Positions 11,115 through 20,877 of a DNA stretch of 64,000 bases are shown piece after piece. The translations under genes and the position numbers were made by a program. Every line of letters begins with the position of its first letter. Position 1 is the stretch's first letter. Origin of the DNA: Fragum whitleyi (taxonomy: Eukaryota; Mollusca; Bivalvia; Cardiida; Cardiidae); NCBI GenBank assembly GCA_948146395.1, contig OX411547.1, positions 28,333,114 through 28,397,113 on the forward strand, written 5' to 3'. The notes under the pieces are model-generated. The model made no database searches and was not told the origin of the DNA. It saw nothing but the letters and a program-made list of their open reading frames with translations.

Positions 11115-12164
11115 AATAAAGACATCTAAATTTGGACTGTTCACGTTTAGCTCTATCTGCATTCCCTCTTCCGTATAAAAACATTATTGCTCAAATTGGT
11201 CTTATGGCCACTTTCAACAGTATTTCAGTAACAGCATGTCAAATTGTGCACCCAAATAGCTCTTAGCAGTACTTTTACAGTTACAGTAATATGGGGAAAA
11301 GGTTTTTTCTGACGGGAATGGGGCTGAAATTCTGCCCAAAAAACAGCACAAAGAAAGGCATGTCCAGCTACAACTCATAATTCAATAGATCTTTCTAACA
11401 GTGGTTCTGAAATAAGCTACCTGAGTTGTCAGAGTAGTCCATTAAGCTGCATGTACAAGCAGATTTTTTCTTGCTCAATTGTCCGTGGACAAATGAGAAA
11501 TCTCAAGAAAAAAATCTATAAAATTTTCTTATAGTATAAGTTAGCTGTTTTCTAAGGATAACTACCATAATTCTAATGTCAACAATAAAGTGAAACTATT
11601 TTATGGATGCTTGATCATGCTTCTTTTAGTAATAGTTATATATCAAAGTAACTTCAATGTCAGAAAAAATAAGACTATTCATTTGGAGAAAAAACATGAC
11701 TATTATAACGAACAGACAAGAAGGTTTTTGATATGGACAAGCCAAATTGTGATTGTCAATTATCTGTGGACAAGTTAACTTTAAAAATATTTCACAATCA
11801 GAACCCCTGTCTAATTATTAAAACATTTATGCAAAACTGGCTCCTATTGTTGGCTTTAACTTTATAAATATATTCAGTAATATTGTCATCAAGTATTGGG
11901 TAAAACAGCAAGAAAACCCACTTCACGATCCCTTTTCTTGTCTCCAAAATGGGTAAAACAGCAAAAAACCACTTCATGATCCCTTTGCTTGTCTAAAAAA
12001 AATCAATTAGTTTTAAAACCAAGCATTTCTAGGCAATAACTATGTGTATGATAAACAATAGAGATAACGGACCCAGTGCATTGGGAAGTTCAGAGGGCAA
12101 ACATGAATAAGGGCAAAAGTGATTTGGAAATAGCGGCCTAGATTCAGATCAGACTGCATATTTG
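11115..12164. other. AT-rich DNA with one short tandem duplication
   Basis: Apart from the two-unit repeat at 11898-12000 I see no element ends or coding signal. The 62-codon open frame 11590-11778 is AT-driven and featureless. Confidence 0.5.
11898..12000. repeat. Two-copy ~52 bp tandem repeat
   Basis: GGGTAAAACAGCAA followed by AACCACTTCATGATCCCTTT occurs twice, starting at 11898 and 11950, with a few substitutions (CACGATCC versus CATGATCC). It is a simple local duplication. Confidence 0.8.
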
Positions 12165-12370
12165 TGCACTGCACAAGAGCTACAGAGAGAGGGTATTTTG
12201 GATATCAGATCAAAGTATAAATAATTATAGCACAAACCCTTTGCTGTTAGTACTCATTGGAATAGTCTTGTCGAAACAATTCAAATGAGTACCCATAATA
12301 TAGGGTTTCATTGAGGATTAAAGATTTCAGACAGGCTTAACCCCCTCTTATTTGTACCTCTGACTGCAGG
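12165..12370 (+). repeat. Interspersed repeat X, copy 1
   Basis: Shares AGAGCTACAGA, GGGTATTTTGG, ATGAGTACCCA, AAAGATTT and CCCCCTCTTAT in the same order with 62703-62891. Class unknown: no clear terminal inverted repeat or target duplication. Confidence 0.6.
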
Positions 12371-12722
12371 CTCATCTTAGTCTAAACTGTCTGCCACAGT
12401 ATTTTTTTAATTGTGAGCAGCATATTTGGGTCATATTCAGATTTGAAGACATCTATGGGAGAAATAATCCCCAAATAGTTTTAAGGGAGAAGTTTCTGTA
12501 TTTAATGGAAATAATCATAGCCAAGAAGTTTAAATCATTTCTTGCATACCCAAGCTCCAGGAGTCCAGGGCTATATCAATCAAAAGGAACTTGTTGTCTA
12601 AGAAAGTTGATCTAAGACCCAAAGTAGCTTCTGAGTTTGGAAGCTGTTGTTGTTCTTTACTGAAAATAGACTGGTAGACTTTCAGTATTTCTCCTATAAG
12701 ACGCGCCAGGGCTTTTTGATTT

Positions 12723-13096
12723 GGCTATCAGCGCAATGAAATTAATGAAAAAAAATAAAATGTTAGCCGATGAACTTTTATTCTGTCCTTTAAATTCATC
12801 TATGGAAATACAGGACACCTTCCACCATTAATTGTAGCTTTCAAAAGTTAGTAATTGTAAGAGCAGAAGCCAAGATAATATTTTAGTACAAGATAGAAAG
12901 TTCCAGACAAATAACAAATTTGATGTTCTGCTTCCAATGGAAAAAGTGATCTAATTAATCATTACCTTTTCATTAATGAAATAAATAACCCTGTTTTTAA
13001 TCCCAAAAATTTGTGATGTATAAATGCACCTTGTACTGGAAACGAAACTTGTGGATGTGAAAGCACAACATGTCTGGAGGTAGCTCAGGGTCACTG
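12723..13096 (+). repeat. Direct duplication, CpG-depleted copy
   Basis: Aligns along its whole length with 14352-14726, from GGCTAT / AAATAAAATGTTAGC through GCTTTCAAAAG, GCAGAAGCC, GAAGTTCCAGAC-like and GAAATAAATAA to CTGGAG.TAGCT. This copy has about 2 CpGs where the other has about 14. At roughly nine of the 14 positions it reads TG or CA. Not coding. Confidence 0.85.
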
Positions 13097-13245
13097 AATG
13101 ATGATTAATAAGTGATGGGCAGATTGATTGATTATTATCAATAATCAGTTAGTTAGGGCTTCCCATTGTGCTAATCGACAATGAAATTTTATAATTGATT
13201 AATCAGGTCCTAACACATAAATGAAAGCCATTATATACAGGGCTC

Positions 13246-13670
13246 GTGCTTGACCCTTAAACCAGGGTTTTGACCCTCAAAACTATCAAAATGTCACATT
13301 TTGACCCCTAAATTTTCCTGTCAAAGGGGTCAAAATATGACCATTTGTTTGTTCTGTATTGCAAACTGATAATGCTACACAATAATGAATGTATCAAAAT
13401 TATTTGTATCCTTCATATTTCTATAAGAGATTCATATGAAATATGAATCTCTTATAAAGATATGAAGGAAACAATTAAAGAAGTTAATCAGCATAACCAA
13501 GAAAAAATTACTTATTTACCACTTACTTTATTGTTTTGACCACTTTAAGACCAGTTTTGACCCCAAGAAATTGGCAGTCAAGGGGTCAATGACCCCTGAA
13601 TTTGAAAAAGTTAGTACAAGCCGTGATTTTTGGTGAACGAAAGTTTCGTTCACCAGTGTTATATACTGTG
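13246..13670. repeat. Palindrome-rich block with TTGACCCC repeats
   Basis: TTGACCC/GGGGTCAA motifs occur about eight times on both strands between 13250 and 13600. Inside is a 61 bp near-perfect palindrome at 13409-13469 (arms TCCTTCATATTTCTATAAG..., two mismatches). At 13633-13655 lies the perfect palindrome GGTGAACGAAAG/TTTCGTTCACC, related to 57910-57945. The outer pieces CTCGTGCTTGACC and GTACAAGCCGTG look like decayed inverted ends, so this may be a foldback element, class unknown. Confidence 0.5.
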
Positions 13671-13849
13671 TATGGAAAATCCTGTAGGATCTTAATAGGT
13701 TTTAAATAAAGCAGTACCTCTTTAGATTCAATTTAGTATCTCTAAAGGCTTCTCTCTACAAAATCACTGTTTGTATCGTTAAATGCATGATACAATCTTT
13801 CTACATCAAGTAAAGATAATGAAAATTACACTTTAAAAACACAAAAATA

Positions 13850-16200
13850 TCTTGGAATGTCTATACGGGCGAATTTTTGATCCGCGTAAGATTGTCGAGA
13901 CTTCAGAGCAAAAACAAAGTTTGTGTCTGTACACTGTATAGGCAGATACTATGTTTTTGATTTAAACCTTCGCTATTGCAACTTGTAGTAATTTGCCGGA
14001 AATGTGTGTTTATTGAGGTCGTGAACTCTTGAACTTCTACACACCCCTGATTGGCCATATCAAACGTGATGACCTACTACGATTTTACCTGCCTCCTTAT
14101 GAATGAAGTCTTTGCTTATAAGTTACGAAAGGTCAAGTTTACAAACGAATGGAATGTTCCTGCCGTATTTCTCCTATTACACGCGCCCGAGCGCGGTGCA
14201 AAACGTCGTGGGGCGCTATTATTTCAGACTCTTTTACTTAAGTAAAAAAATACGTATTTTTGGTACCTTAGAGAAGCAAACTGTTAACATGTTCGTAATT
14301 ATCGATTGAAATACGTATGCTGCCCAATACGCTTTTCTATTTATCTATTAAGGCTATTGATTTAAAAAATAAAATAAAATGTTAGCTAATGAATTGTAAT
14401 TCTGTCATTTTAAGTCATGTATCGAAATACGGTCATCCTGGACCATTAATTGCAGCTTTCAAAAGCAAGTGATTGCGTTATTAAGCAGAAGCCGAGATTA
14501 TTATTATTGTTATTATTTGTACAAGGTAGGAAGTTCCAGACGATGCAATATTCAATGTTCCGCTACCGATGGACAAAGCGGTCTAATAAATAATTACCTA
14601 TTCACGTATGAAATAAATAATCCTGTATTAAATCCTAAAATTTCGTGATGTGTAAATGCACCCGGTACACGAAATGAAAGTGTTTCGTAGTGAAAACACA
14701 ACACGTCTGGAGCTAGCTGGGTCACCGCGTGTCGGCACGCTTTGAAGTCCCCAGATTCTTGCAAGCGGCGACGTCGCTTTTGAAATAAGTCACACACGAG
14801 ATTTTACGGGGTTTTTCCTATTTTAACAGTATGAATTGTGACTAGGATTTAATCATTTGACTCGGATATTTTGTATATTTGCAGAAGGTGAAATGATTTC
14901 AGAAATATTTTCGTAACAACGAAAGGGGGTTTTGTTCGCATGTGACTTATGAAGAATAACGAGAAATAGTTTTAATTTTGTGTTAAATTTTAACCTTTCG
15001 CACTTCCGGAAGACTGCGCGATTTAGGACGCGCTAGTTTTTCAGATGTTGAACGATCTTTTAATGACGCAACCAGCCTTATCCTGATAGGAATTTAAGAT
15101 AGTTAACCCACAATCTATTGAACATTACGTCGTGGAGTAGCAGCTTTTGAAATTAAATTCGAGACCGGATTTTTCACCACGGACCGTGGACGGTTGGATG
15201 ATGTTGGTCGGATGATCAAGGGCCTGGGAATCGTATTTATGGGGGAGCGCGTTTATTAGGGAGGGCGCGTCTAAATTCTCATTGAAACATAAATACGCAC
15301 CACTTGACATTGACCAACCTTGATATGAAATGAAATCTAACCCATTACCAGACAACTTATGTTCTCAACTACCAAATTTACACCTCTTGCTTAAATCCCG
15401 TTTTTATCTTAAAGCTTGTTGTTGCATACTTGTGTAATGTAAATATCTTCGGTTACGGGTATTTTTGTATCACAATACCCAAATTCCATTCCCTGTTGTT
15501 TTTTTTTTCGTTTCAAACAAGGCCGGAAAACAGGGGATATAGCAATCTCGGTACGATTTACTGTTAATATATGAATGTCGTGAATAGATAAATAAATAAA
15601 AGAATCAAATGAACAAATATCCCAACACGATAGACCTAATTTCAAATTTTAACATCGAATGGATTTTTTTTTCAAAGTACTTGACATCGTAACTACAACT
15701 GTATAGTAGCGCTTCTATCCCTCGGATGGCTCTAGAATTTCCTCAATACAATCATTCATCTATTTGTTTTACGGGAAGTATGTAAAATATTACAAAAAAC
15801 GAAACTTGGATTGTGAATCAATCGTCTGTGGACTGGAGCACCTTAACCTTAATATGCAAATTGGTATTTCTCGCACCAGAACTATAATGAGCATACATCC
15901 GTACGTAGCTGCCATCTTCTACCCTCTTAGGTTTACGATTATCTGCCGTTTGGTAGGAGCAATAGAATTTAAACAACGACTAAATTTGGACAATTCATTA
16001 GCTGTACAAAATACCTTCCTACATAGATTTCATCGAATTGTTTGTTTTTTTTTTGTTTTTTTGTTGTTTTTTTTTTAATTCATTTTTACGCAATGGCATC
16101 AGATAATTATTCTTTCACGAGACTGAATATTACCGAAAGAGACCAAAACACAATTACGAAACAGCGGTCTTTTAATTCGGAGGATGGGGGGGACCCCATT
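13850..16200. other. CpG-retaining stretch without an identifiable gene
   Basis: CpG dinucleotides are clearly commoner here than in the surrounding DNA (for example CCGCGTAAG, ACACGCGCCCGAGCGCG near 14180, CACCGCGTGTCGGCACG near 14730, GGGCGCGTC near 15266). In invertebrates with mosaic methylation such stretches are expected where DNA is unmethylated, for example promoters. Open frames (14103-14309, 15764-16078 plus; 15125-15355, 15409-15645 minus) show no motif, and that at 15764-16078 ends in a poly-T run. No gene is called. Confidence 0.45.
14352..14726 (+). repeat. Direct duplication, CpG-rich copy
   Basis: Partner of 12723-13096, 1.6 kb downstream in the same orientation. Retains CpGs at positions such as AAGCCGAG, TTCCGCTACCGATGG, AAAGCGGTC, TTTCGTGATG and ACACGTCTGG, where the partner has AAGCCAAG, TTCTGCTTCCAATGG, AAAGTGATC, TTTGTGATG and ACATGTCTGG. 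Confidence 0.85.
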
Positions 16201-17029
16201 CAGGTCGTACCAGAGCCATAGCGGATAACGTTTAAAAGTCAAAATGCAGAAAGACTGCTGTTTAATCTGCTAAAATATGGGTTCCGCATGTGGAAATTGA
16301 ATTACCTTTCTGACTGCTATTTTTTGAGTTAAGAAAAGAATCATTAGTCTAGACACTATAGTTGCCTGTTTTCTTTTCTCTAGGCTTATCGCTCTCTGTC
16401 TATTGGTCTGTCTCTGTCTGTCACTCTCTCTACCTTTCTTTTCCTCTCTTTCTCATTCTTTGAATTTAGAATTTTGACGAGATACTTTCCCTTGATTATT
16501 TTTTACATTTATAATTTCTCTTTTCTCAACGAATTCAATATATCACTTTAGAATGCCAACAGATTCGTTCACCATCAGTACTTTCAGTGCTTTGATTACT
16601 GAACTGACATCAGTTTGATGGCATAGCATGAAACAGTTGTAACTGGATGATTCTTTAGGTCATGAGTTTTAACTAAACTTTCTGATTCTATTCTTCAAAG
16701 GAATGATCCTGAGATTTCTATAATTATTTCTAAGAAACTATTTGATTGATCATAAGTTGATTTACTGTTCCAACTAAAAACCCATTATCAATTGTGATTT
16801 GAAACCGATTGCCCAACACGATGTTTAAATAAGCATAAAAAAGTCCATTTATAAATACTCTTTTGGGAAAAAAATCAATGCTATTAGCAAAATGAGGAAA
16901 TTCTAGCTAAAAATCTGTATCATTCCTCAAAAGCAAAATATTTTATTTCAATAGTATTTCTGTATTTAAGGGTTAATTTAGCTGCTCTGCCTGCTCAGGT
17001 TTACATCTTCAATTCTCAATTCCCATTTA
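16201..17029. other. Intervening DNA, no gene seen
   Basis: Contains a TCTC/TCTG-rich pyrimidine tract at about 16370-16455 and a short MITE-2-like internal motif (CAGTACTTTCAGTGCTTTGA) near 16577. Nothing coding is recognisable. Confidence 0.5.
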
Positions 17030-17665
17030 CACTGAAATATTTTAGACAAACCAATGTAAAAATGACAAAAACATTTTTTTCTTATTATTACAACATAATT
17101 AACAGTAATAGATTATTATTGGTACACTTCTGGAACACTTCTGAAAAAATATTTGTGGTTAAAAATTATAAATCCAATAAAAATTCATGTGGGGGGTGCT
17201 GCCCCCGTCCCCCCTTGCAAATAAAGTTAAATAATTATCACTGAAATATTTTAGACAAACCAGTGTGAAAAAAACAAAAAATAAAACTTTCAAACACACA
17301 CAATAGTAATTCATTATGATTAGATCTATTATACTTTTGAAATTGTTAACATTTTTTGTTAAAAATTATTAATCCATGTCGGGGGCGCTGCCCCGGAACC
17401 CCCATGCAAATAAAAAGAATTTACAAAAGGTAAAATGATTACAAAAAAACATAGCAATCTTTTGAAATAATTAATCTTTCAGTAGACAAAATAAACTAGA
17501 GACCAGCAAGATTAAGATAATAGATAAGATATAAAAAAAAATGATGCTGAAGTTGACATGACATTTCAGTTATTTATCTCATGGTACCTCTGGAAATGTT
17601 CACATTAATAGGTTAGTAGTTTTAAAAAAATCCCTGTCGGGGCCCTGCCCACGAACCCTGTCAAA
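17030..17665 (+). repeat. ~205 bp tandem units each ending in a G/C palindrome
   Basis: CACTGAAATATTTTAGACAA begins units at 17030 and 17239. Each carries AAAAATTAT..AATCCA followed by GGGGGCGCTGCCCC-type palindrome and CCCCCTTGCAAATAAA (near 17190, 17381 and, more divergent, 17638). A short G/C-rich hairpin in AT-rich DNA is the signature feature. I do not recognise the family. Confidence 0.7.
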
Positions 17666-17721
17666 TCAAAGATGGAGTTGTAACCTAGAAAATTATGAAA
17701 CAGTGAAAAAATCATGACAAA

Positions 17722-17993
17722 TTAAATTGAATGGAGTATTACGCCAGTTTCAACATTTTTTCAGTTATATTGCGGTGGCTGGAGCACCTAACAATGAACT
17801 CCTGGTATTTCTCTCACCAGTAAAACCATCACATCCTTTCCTAGCCTCCAGCTGCTATCTCACATAGGTCTATGATCAACAACCAAGTAGCAAGAGACAG
17901 ATAGTCGGAAAGAATAAGTGCCTCTGTTGGGGATCTAACCAGGGACCTCTAGATTGACAGTCTGACGCGCTACCAACTGGGCCATGATGGTGG
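17722..17993 (-). mobile_element. tRNA-derived SINE, near full length
   Basis: Minus strand: tRNA-like head with A box TGGCCCAGTTGGTAGCG and B box GGTTAGATCCC about 35 bases later, then CACTTATTCTTTCCGACTA, a conserved middle GTGAGATAGCAGCTGGAGGC, GTGAGAGAAATACCAGG, and 3' end ATATAACTGAAAAAATG..TGGCGTAATACTCCATT. Box spacing fits RNA polymerase III promoters of tRNA SINEs. The layout resembles molluscan tRNA SINEs such as RUDI, but I cannot confirm the family. Other copies: 18994, 23625, 33462-34640, 34821, 37206 and 60581. Confidence 0.85.
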
Positions 17994-18464
17994 CTTTTTT
18001 ATTATCATGACAAAAGTGATGGGTGCAAGACATTTAATCTTTTTTTCTATAATTGAGAAGTAGATCTAGACACTTTTCCCTATTGATCAGGTGGCGCTGC
18101 CTCATACCCAAAACCCTGCTTTCAATATGCTTCATCATTGAAAGTACAGTAATCTTGGGAATGTTTTCAGAAATTGGACGCAGATCTGAAAGTTTGGCAA
18201 ATCTGTTGCCACTATTCTATCTGTCAGACACAGAAAACGTCCATTAAAACCCTTTATACTGTGTATGAAGGTGTCTCTGGGTACCCCCCGGTAAATTTTT
18301 ATTGACCAACAGCTTTTCTTTTGTGGACGTGGGATAACAAAAATGCGACTAATGGTTGCCTGTTTTATAAGCCTGTCTGGTGACATCAAAATCTTAAATA
18401 CTAACAAAATAAACAAATAACTACAGTTTTATGATGTATCAGAAGCGTAGATCTATGTCAGACT

Positions 18465-18581
18465 GATTTTACGAGAAGAAAGACAGTTGATATGGGCCGA
18501 GAAATCTGAAGACGGCTTCGCATTCGCTCGCCGTCTTCAGATTTCTCGACCCATATCAACTGTCTTTCTTCTGGTAAAAAC
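18465..18581. repeat. Long near-perfect hairpin (~51 bp arms)
   Basis: Arms 18466-18516 and 18530-18580 pair with about two mismatches around a 13-base loop (TTCGCATTCGCTC). Core arm motifs are AGAAGAAAGACAGTTGATAT and GAGAAATCTGAAGACGGC. This could be a foldback element or the fused ends of a TIR element that lost its interior. No flanking target duplication is evident. Confidence 0.9.
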
Positions 18582-18635
18582 AAGGACACAAAATTTCTCC
18601 TTCTCAACAAGAATAGATCAATTACCTTGAAGAAT

Positions 18636-18725
18636 TTGAGACGTCATCAAATTAACAATTTAATTCGAGTCGAGAAAAGAAAAACATGGCGGAACGGTTG
18701 TCATGACGTATGACGTCATGGAATT
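18636..18725 (+). promoter_or_regulatory. Cluster of CRE/ATF- and YY1-like motifs
   Basis: Within 90 bases: GACGTCAT at 18641, AACATGGCGGAA (YY1-like core ATGGCGG) at about 18684, then TGACGTAT and TGACGTCATGG between 18705 and 18721. The ATG in the YY1-like site opens only a six-codon frame before a stop. Such clusters occur in housekeeping promoters and in retroelement 5' ends. With no exon or transcript visible this is only a candidate. Confidence 0.3.
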
Positions 18726-18993
18726 TTACCGAATTTTCCATAGGCTCTGGGAATTTTGTCGGTAAAAAACTTATATTCCTTAGTATTTAGATTTTTCCCA
18801 GATATAAGGACCATATGAAAACATAGATAAAAATCTCTTCTAACCATTTATTAAATAAATAAAAACTTTTGTCGAACTGTTTTCACGGCGATCAAATCGC
18901 GGCTATATGCTGCTAATTACTGCAAATTTGTGGACTTAATCATTCGTTCCATTAATCGAAGAATAAATTCTTCCATTAATTTTCTCTCATTCT

Positions 18994-19199
18994 TTAACAA
19001 TGGATTCCTGGTATTTCTCTCTGCAGTACCAGCTACCTTTCCTAGCCTCCAGCCTCTATCTCACATAGGTCTACAACTATCAACCAATTGATGAGAGACA
19101 AATAGTCGGAAAGGATGAGTGCTGCAGTCAGGGATCAAACCCAGGACCTCTAAATTGATAGTCCAAAGCGCTACAAGCTGCACTACGACGATGGCAGCA
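18994..19199 (-). mobile_element. tRNA-derived SINE, 3' truncated
   Basis: Minus strand head GTAGTGCAGCTTGTAGCGC, B box GGGTTTGATCCC, TCCTTTCCGACTATTTG, the conserved middle (TATGTGAGATAGAGGCTGG) and GAGAAATACCAGGAATCC. The final ~75 bp, including the GCGTTAAAC-type tail, is missing. The open frame at 19119-19343 is incidental. Confidence 0.8.
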
Positions 19200-19257
19200 T
19201 TTAGGAGTGCATCAGACTCAAAATCACTCTTCTCCATTCAAGTATTTAAGTTTCAAC

Positions 19258-19504
19258 TTAACTCTTGTCATGCTGATCCCAGAATATTCCTGCTTTGGCA
19301 GGAGGTATGGACAAACATCAGTCTGCACAAATGTGCAGTCTGATCTTAATCCATACTACCTGATTTACCTTTTAAACCAGAACAATTTCAGACATTATAT
19401 TTTCAAAATCAAATGCTGACCCACAATTAGGAAATACAGAGCTTTCAGCACTTTGATTTATATATAATTTTGCCAAGGTTTTTTATTCAGCATGACAAGG
19501 TTTG
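19258..19504. mobile_element. TTAA MITE family 2
   Basis: Starts TTAACTCTTGTCATGCTGA and ends TTCAGCATGACAAGG. The interior has the diagnostic palindrome CAGTCTGCACAAATGTGCAG and GGAATATTCC-like text (AGAATATTCCTGC), followed by CAGCACTTTGATTT. About 247 bp. Non-coding. Confidence 0.8.
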
Positions 19505-19589
19505 ATCATTTTAGTTTTAGAAAGCCATCAACAGTCTCTGTGAATCTGGACCAGTCTAAATTATGTCTTCTGTCAATGGGTTTATTAGC

Positions 19590-19755
19590 TTAAGGTAGTG
19601 GACCAGTAATAGTTGCGCAACATTTCGTAAGTAATGAACTTTAACAGTGTTAACCAAGGTTTTCCTAATGATTTTCGTTAGGAAACCTCGGTCAACATTG
19701 TGAAAGATCATGTGTTCCGAAATGTTGCAGAACTATTATGGTTCCACTATCTTAA
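19590..19755. mobile_element. Foldback MITE family 3 (TTAAGGTAGTGG)
   Basis: Ends TTAAGGTAGTGGACC and GTTCCACTATCTTAA are inverted repeats. Inner inverted arms TTAACCAAGGTTTTCC and GGAAACCTCGGTCAA surround a short loop, so almost the whole 166 bp can fold on itself. Other copies: 26662-26810 and 38705-38921. Confidence 0.8.
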
Positions 19756-20102
19756 CCAAGTTTCAATAAATTATTATAACTGTACTATAAATTAGAGAAT
19801 TGAATTTTTGGGGAACTTCATCAAAGATGGAAGCTCAATCAAGTCATGATTTGTTAAACAATTTGTTAATAAATTGATGATTTCAAACTTGGAGGGTTTT
19901 TCAACAAAAATTAAGGCTGTTTAAGATTCAGATTTATAGCTGTTTGTTCAACACAATGAATAAAGATTAAGAGACACATAGTGGCTTGAAAGAATTTTTA
20001 ACTCAAGTGAGTAAAAAATTCTCATTAGGTCATTAGATGAGCTGTCCTAGTCGCCATGAAAATGTCTTGTGTCCAAGGTTATTATAATGGATCAACTAAT
20101 GT

Positions 20103-20394
20103 ACCATATTTCTCCTAATAATTGCTCACAGGAGCTATATATACATAACAAGTCATGGTCAGGGAGTCTTTATTAAGTATGCATTTTCTGACTTAAAAGA
20201 CATTAAAATTGACATAGTTTAGGCCCTTTTCCATTTAACTTTCACAGGAAATTCTGACTCAAATTAAAGTGAAAAGGGCCTAAAAGACACCAATATAATG
20301 ATTCTTTTAATCATAAAATTGATAATAAATAAAAGCTCCAGGACCATGATATGTATAGCTCCCATGAGCATTTATAAGGAGAAATAAGGTATTA
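20103..20394. mobile_element. MITE family 4 (ACCATATTTCTCC)
   Basis: Begins ACCATATTTCTCCTAATAAT with GCTCACAGGAGC, has the family's internal TTAGGCCCTTTTCC / AAAAGGGCCTAAAA inverted pair and ends AAGGAGAAATAAGGTATT. Other copies: 23933-24234, 25759-26030 and 59816-60120. Confidence 0.75.
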
Positions 20395-20400
20395 GGATTT

Positions 20401-20640
20401 AAATAATATTTAGGCCCCTGCATTGATAGATTTTGCGCTTATTGTTTTTGACTCGTCTGTTCGTCCCCCCCAAAAAATTTTAACATTGGCCATAACTATT
20501 GATTTGCAAGGGAGATAGAGCCTTCATATTTCACATGTTTATTACATCTGACATGACTTTTCTTTGGTAAATGAAGGTCAAGGTCATTTTTCTATGTCAA
20601 ATTAAATTGGAAATTTCTGAAAAAGCAGTGACAGGGGCAT
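20401..20640 (+). mobile_element. Fragment of a Helentron-like element
   Basis: Opens TTAGGCCCCTGCATTGATAG, then CTCGTCTGTTCGTCCCCC (microsatellite zone) and one monomer-like stretch (GGGAGATAGAGCCTTCATAT, AAGGTCAAGGTCA). It resembles 27026-27200, which also opens TATGCCCCTGTATCGAGAG. Truncated by or adjacent to the MITE at 20648. Confidence 0.45.
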
Positions 20641-20647
20641 TTTAGTG

Positions 20648-20877
20648 TTAACCCTTTGCTGTTTAATCCCTGCTTTTTACGTGCCTGTGATTTAATGATT
20701 GAGAAAACATTGTGAAAAAAGAAGAAATTGCTTCTGACAAGCAATTTTCTTCTTTTTCCACACTATTTTCTACCCTACTGAATGGTTATTTTTCAAATTA
20801 AATCCACTTTAAATTTTCGTCTGTAAATCTTTTGAATTTGGACAGGTCCAAAATTTTGTAAAACAGGAAAGGGTTAA
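20648..20877 (+). mobile_element. TTAA MITE family 1, copy 1
   Basis: TTAA at both ends. Left end TTAACCCTTTGCTGTTTAAT and right end AAACAGGAAAGGGTTAA are imperfect inverted repeats. A central hairpin is formed by AGAAGAAATTGCTT / AAGCAATTTTCTTC. Length 230 bp, matching four other copies (24284, 45556, 58144, 61083) of 229-230 bp. TTAA targeting and CCCTTT ends suggest piggyBac-type mobilisation (inference). Confidence 0.85.

Noticed and set aside
15764..16078. 104-codon frame in the CpG-retaining block, possible first exon
   Set aside because: It ends by translating a poly-T run into Phe residues and has no recognisable motif. CpG content alone does not make it coding.
16376..16455. Polypyrimidine tract as a splice acceptor signal
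   Set aside because: It is a TCTC/TCTG microsatellite without a following AG plus open exon that I could support.
17929..17984. Possible tRNA gene (good A and B boxes, minus strand)
   Set aside because: The sequence lacks a closed acceptor stem and continues into a conserved ~200 bp body and tail shared with other copies, so it is a SINE head.
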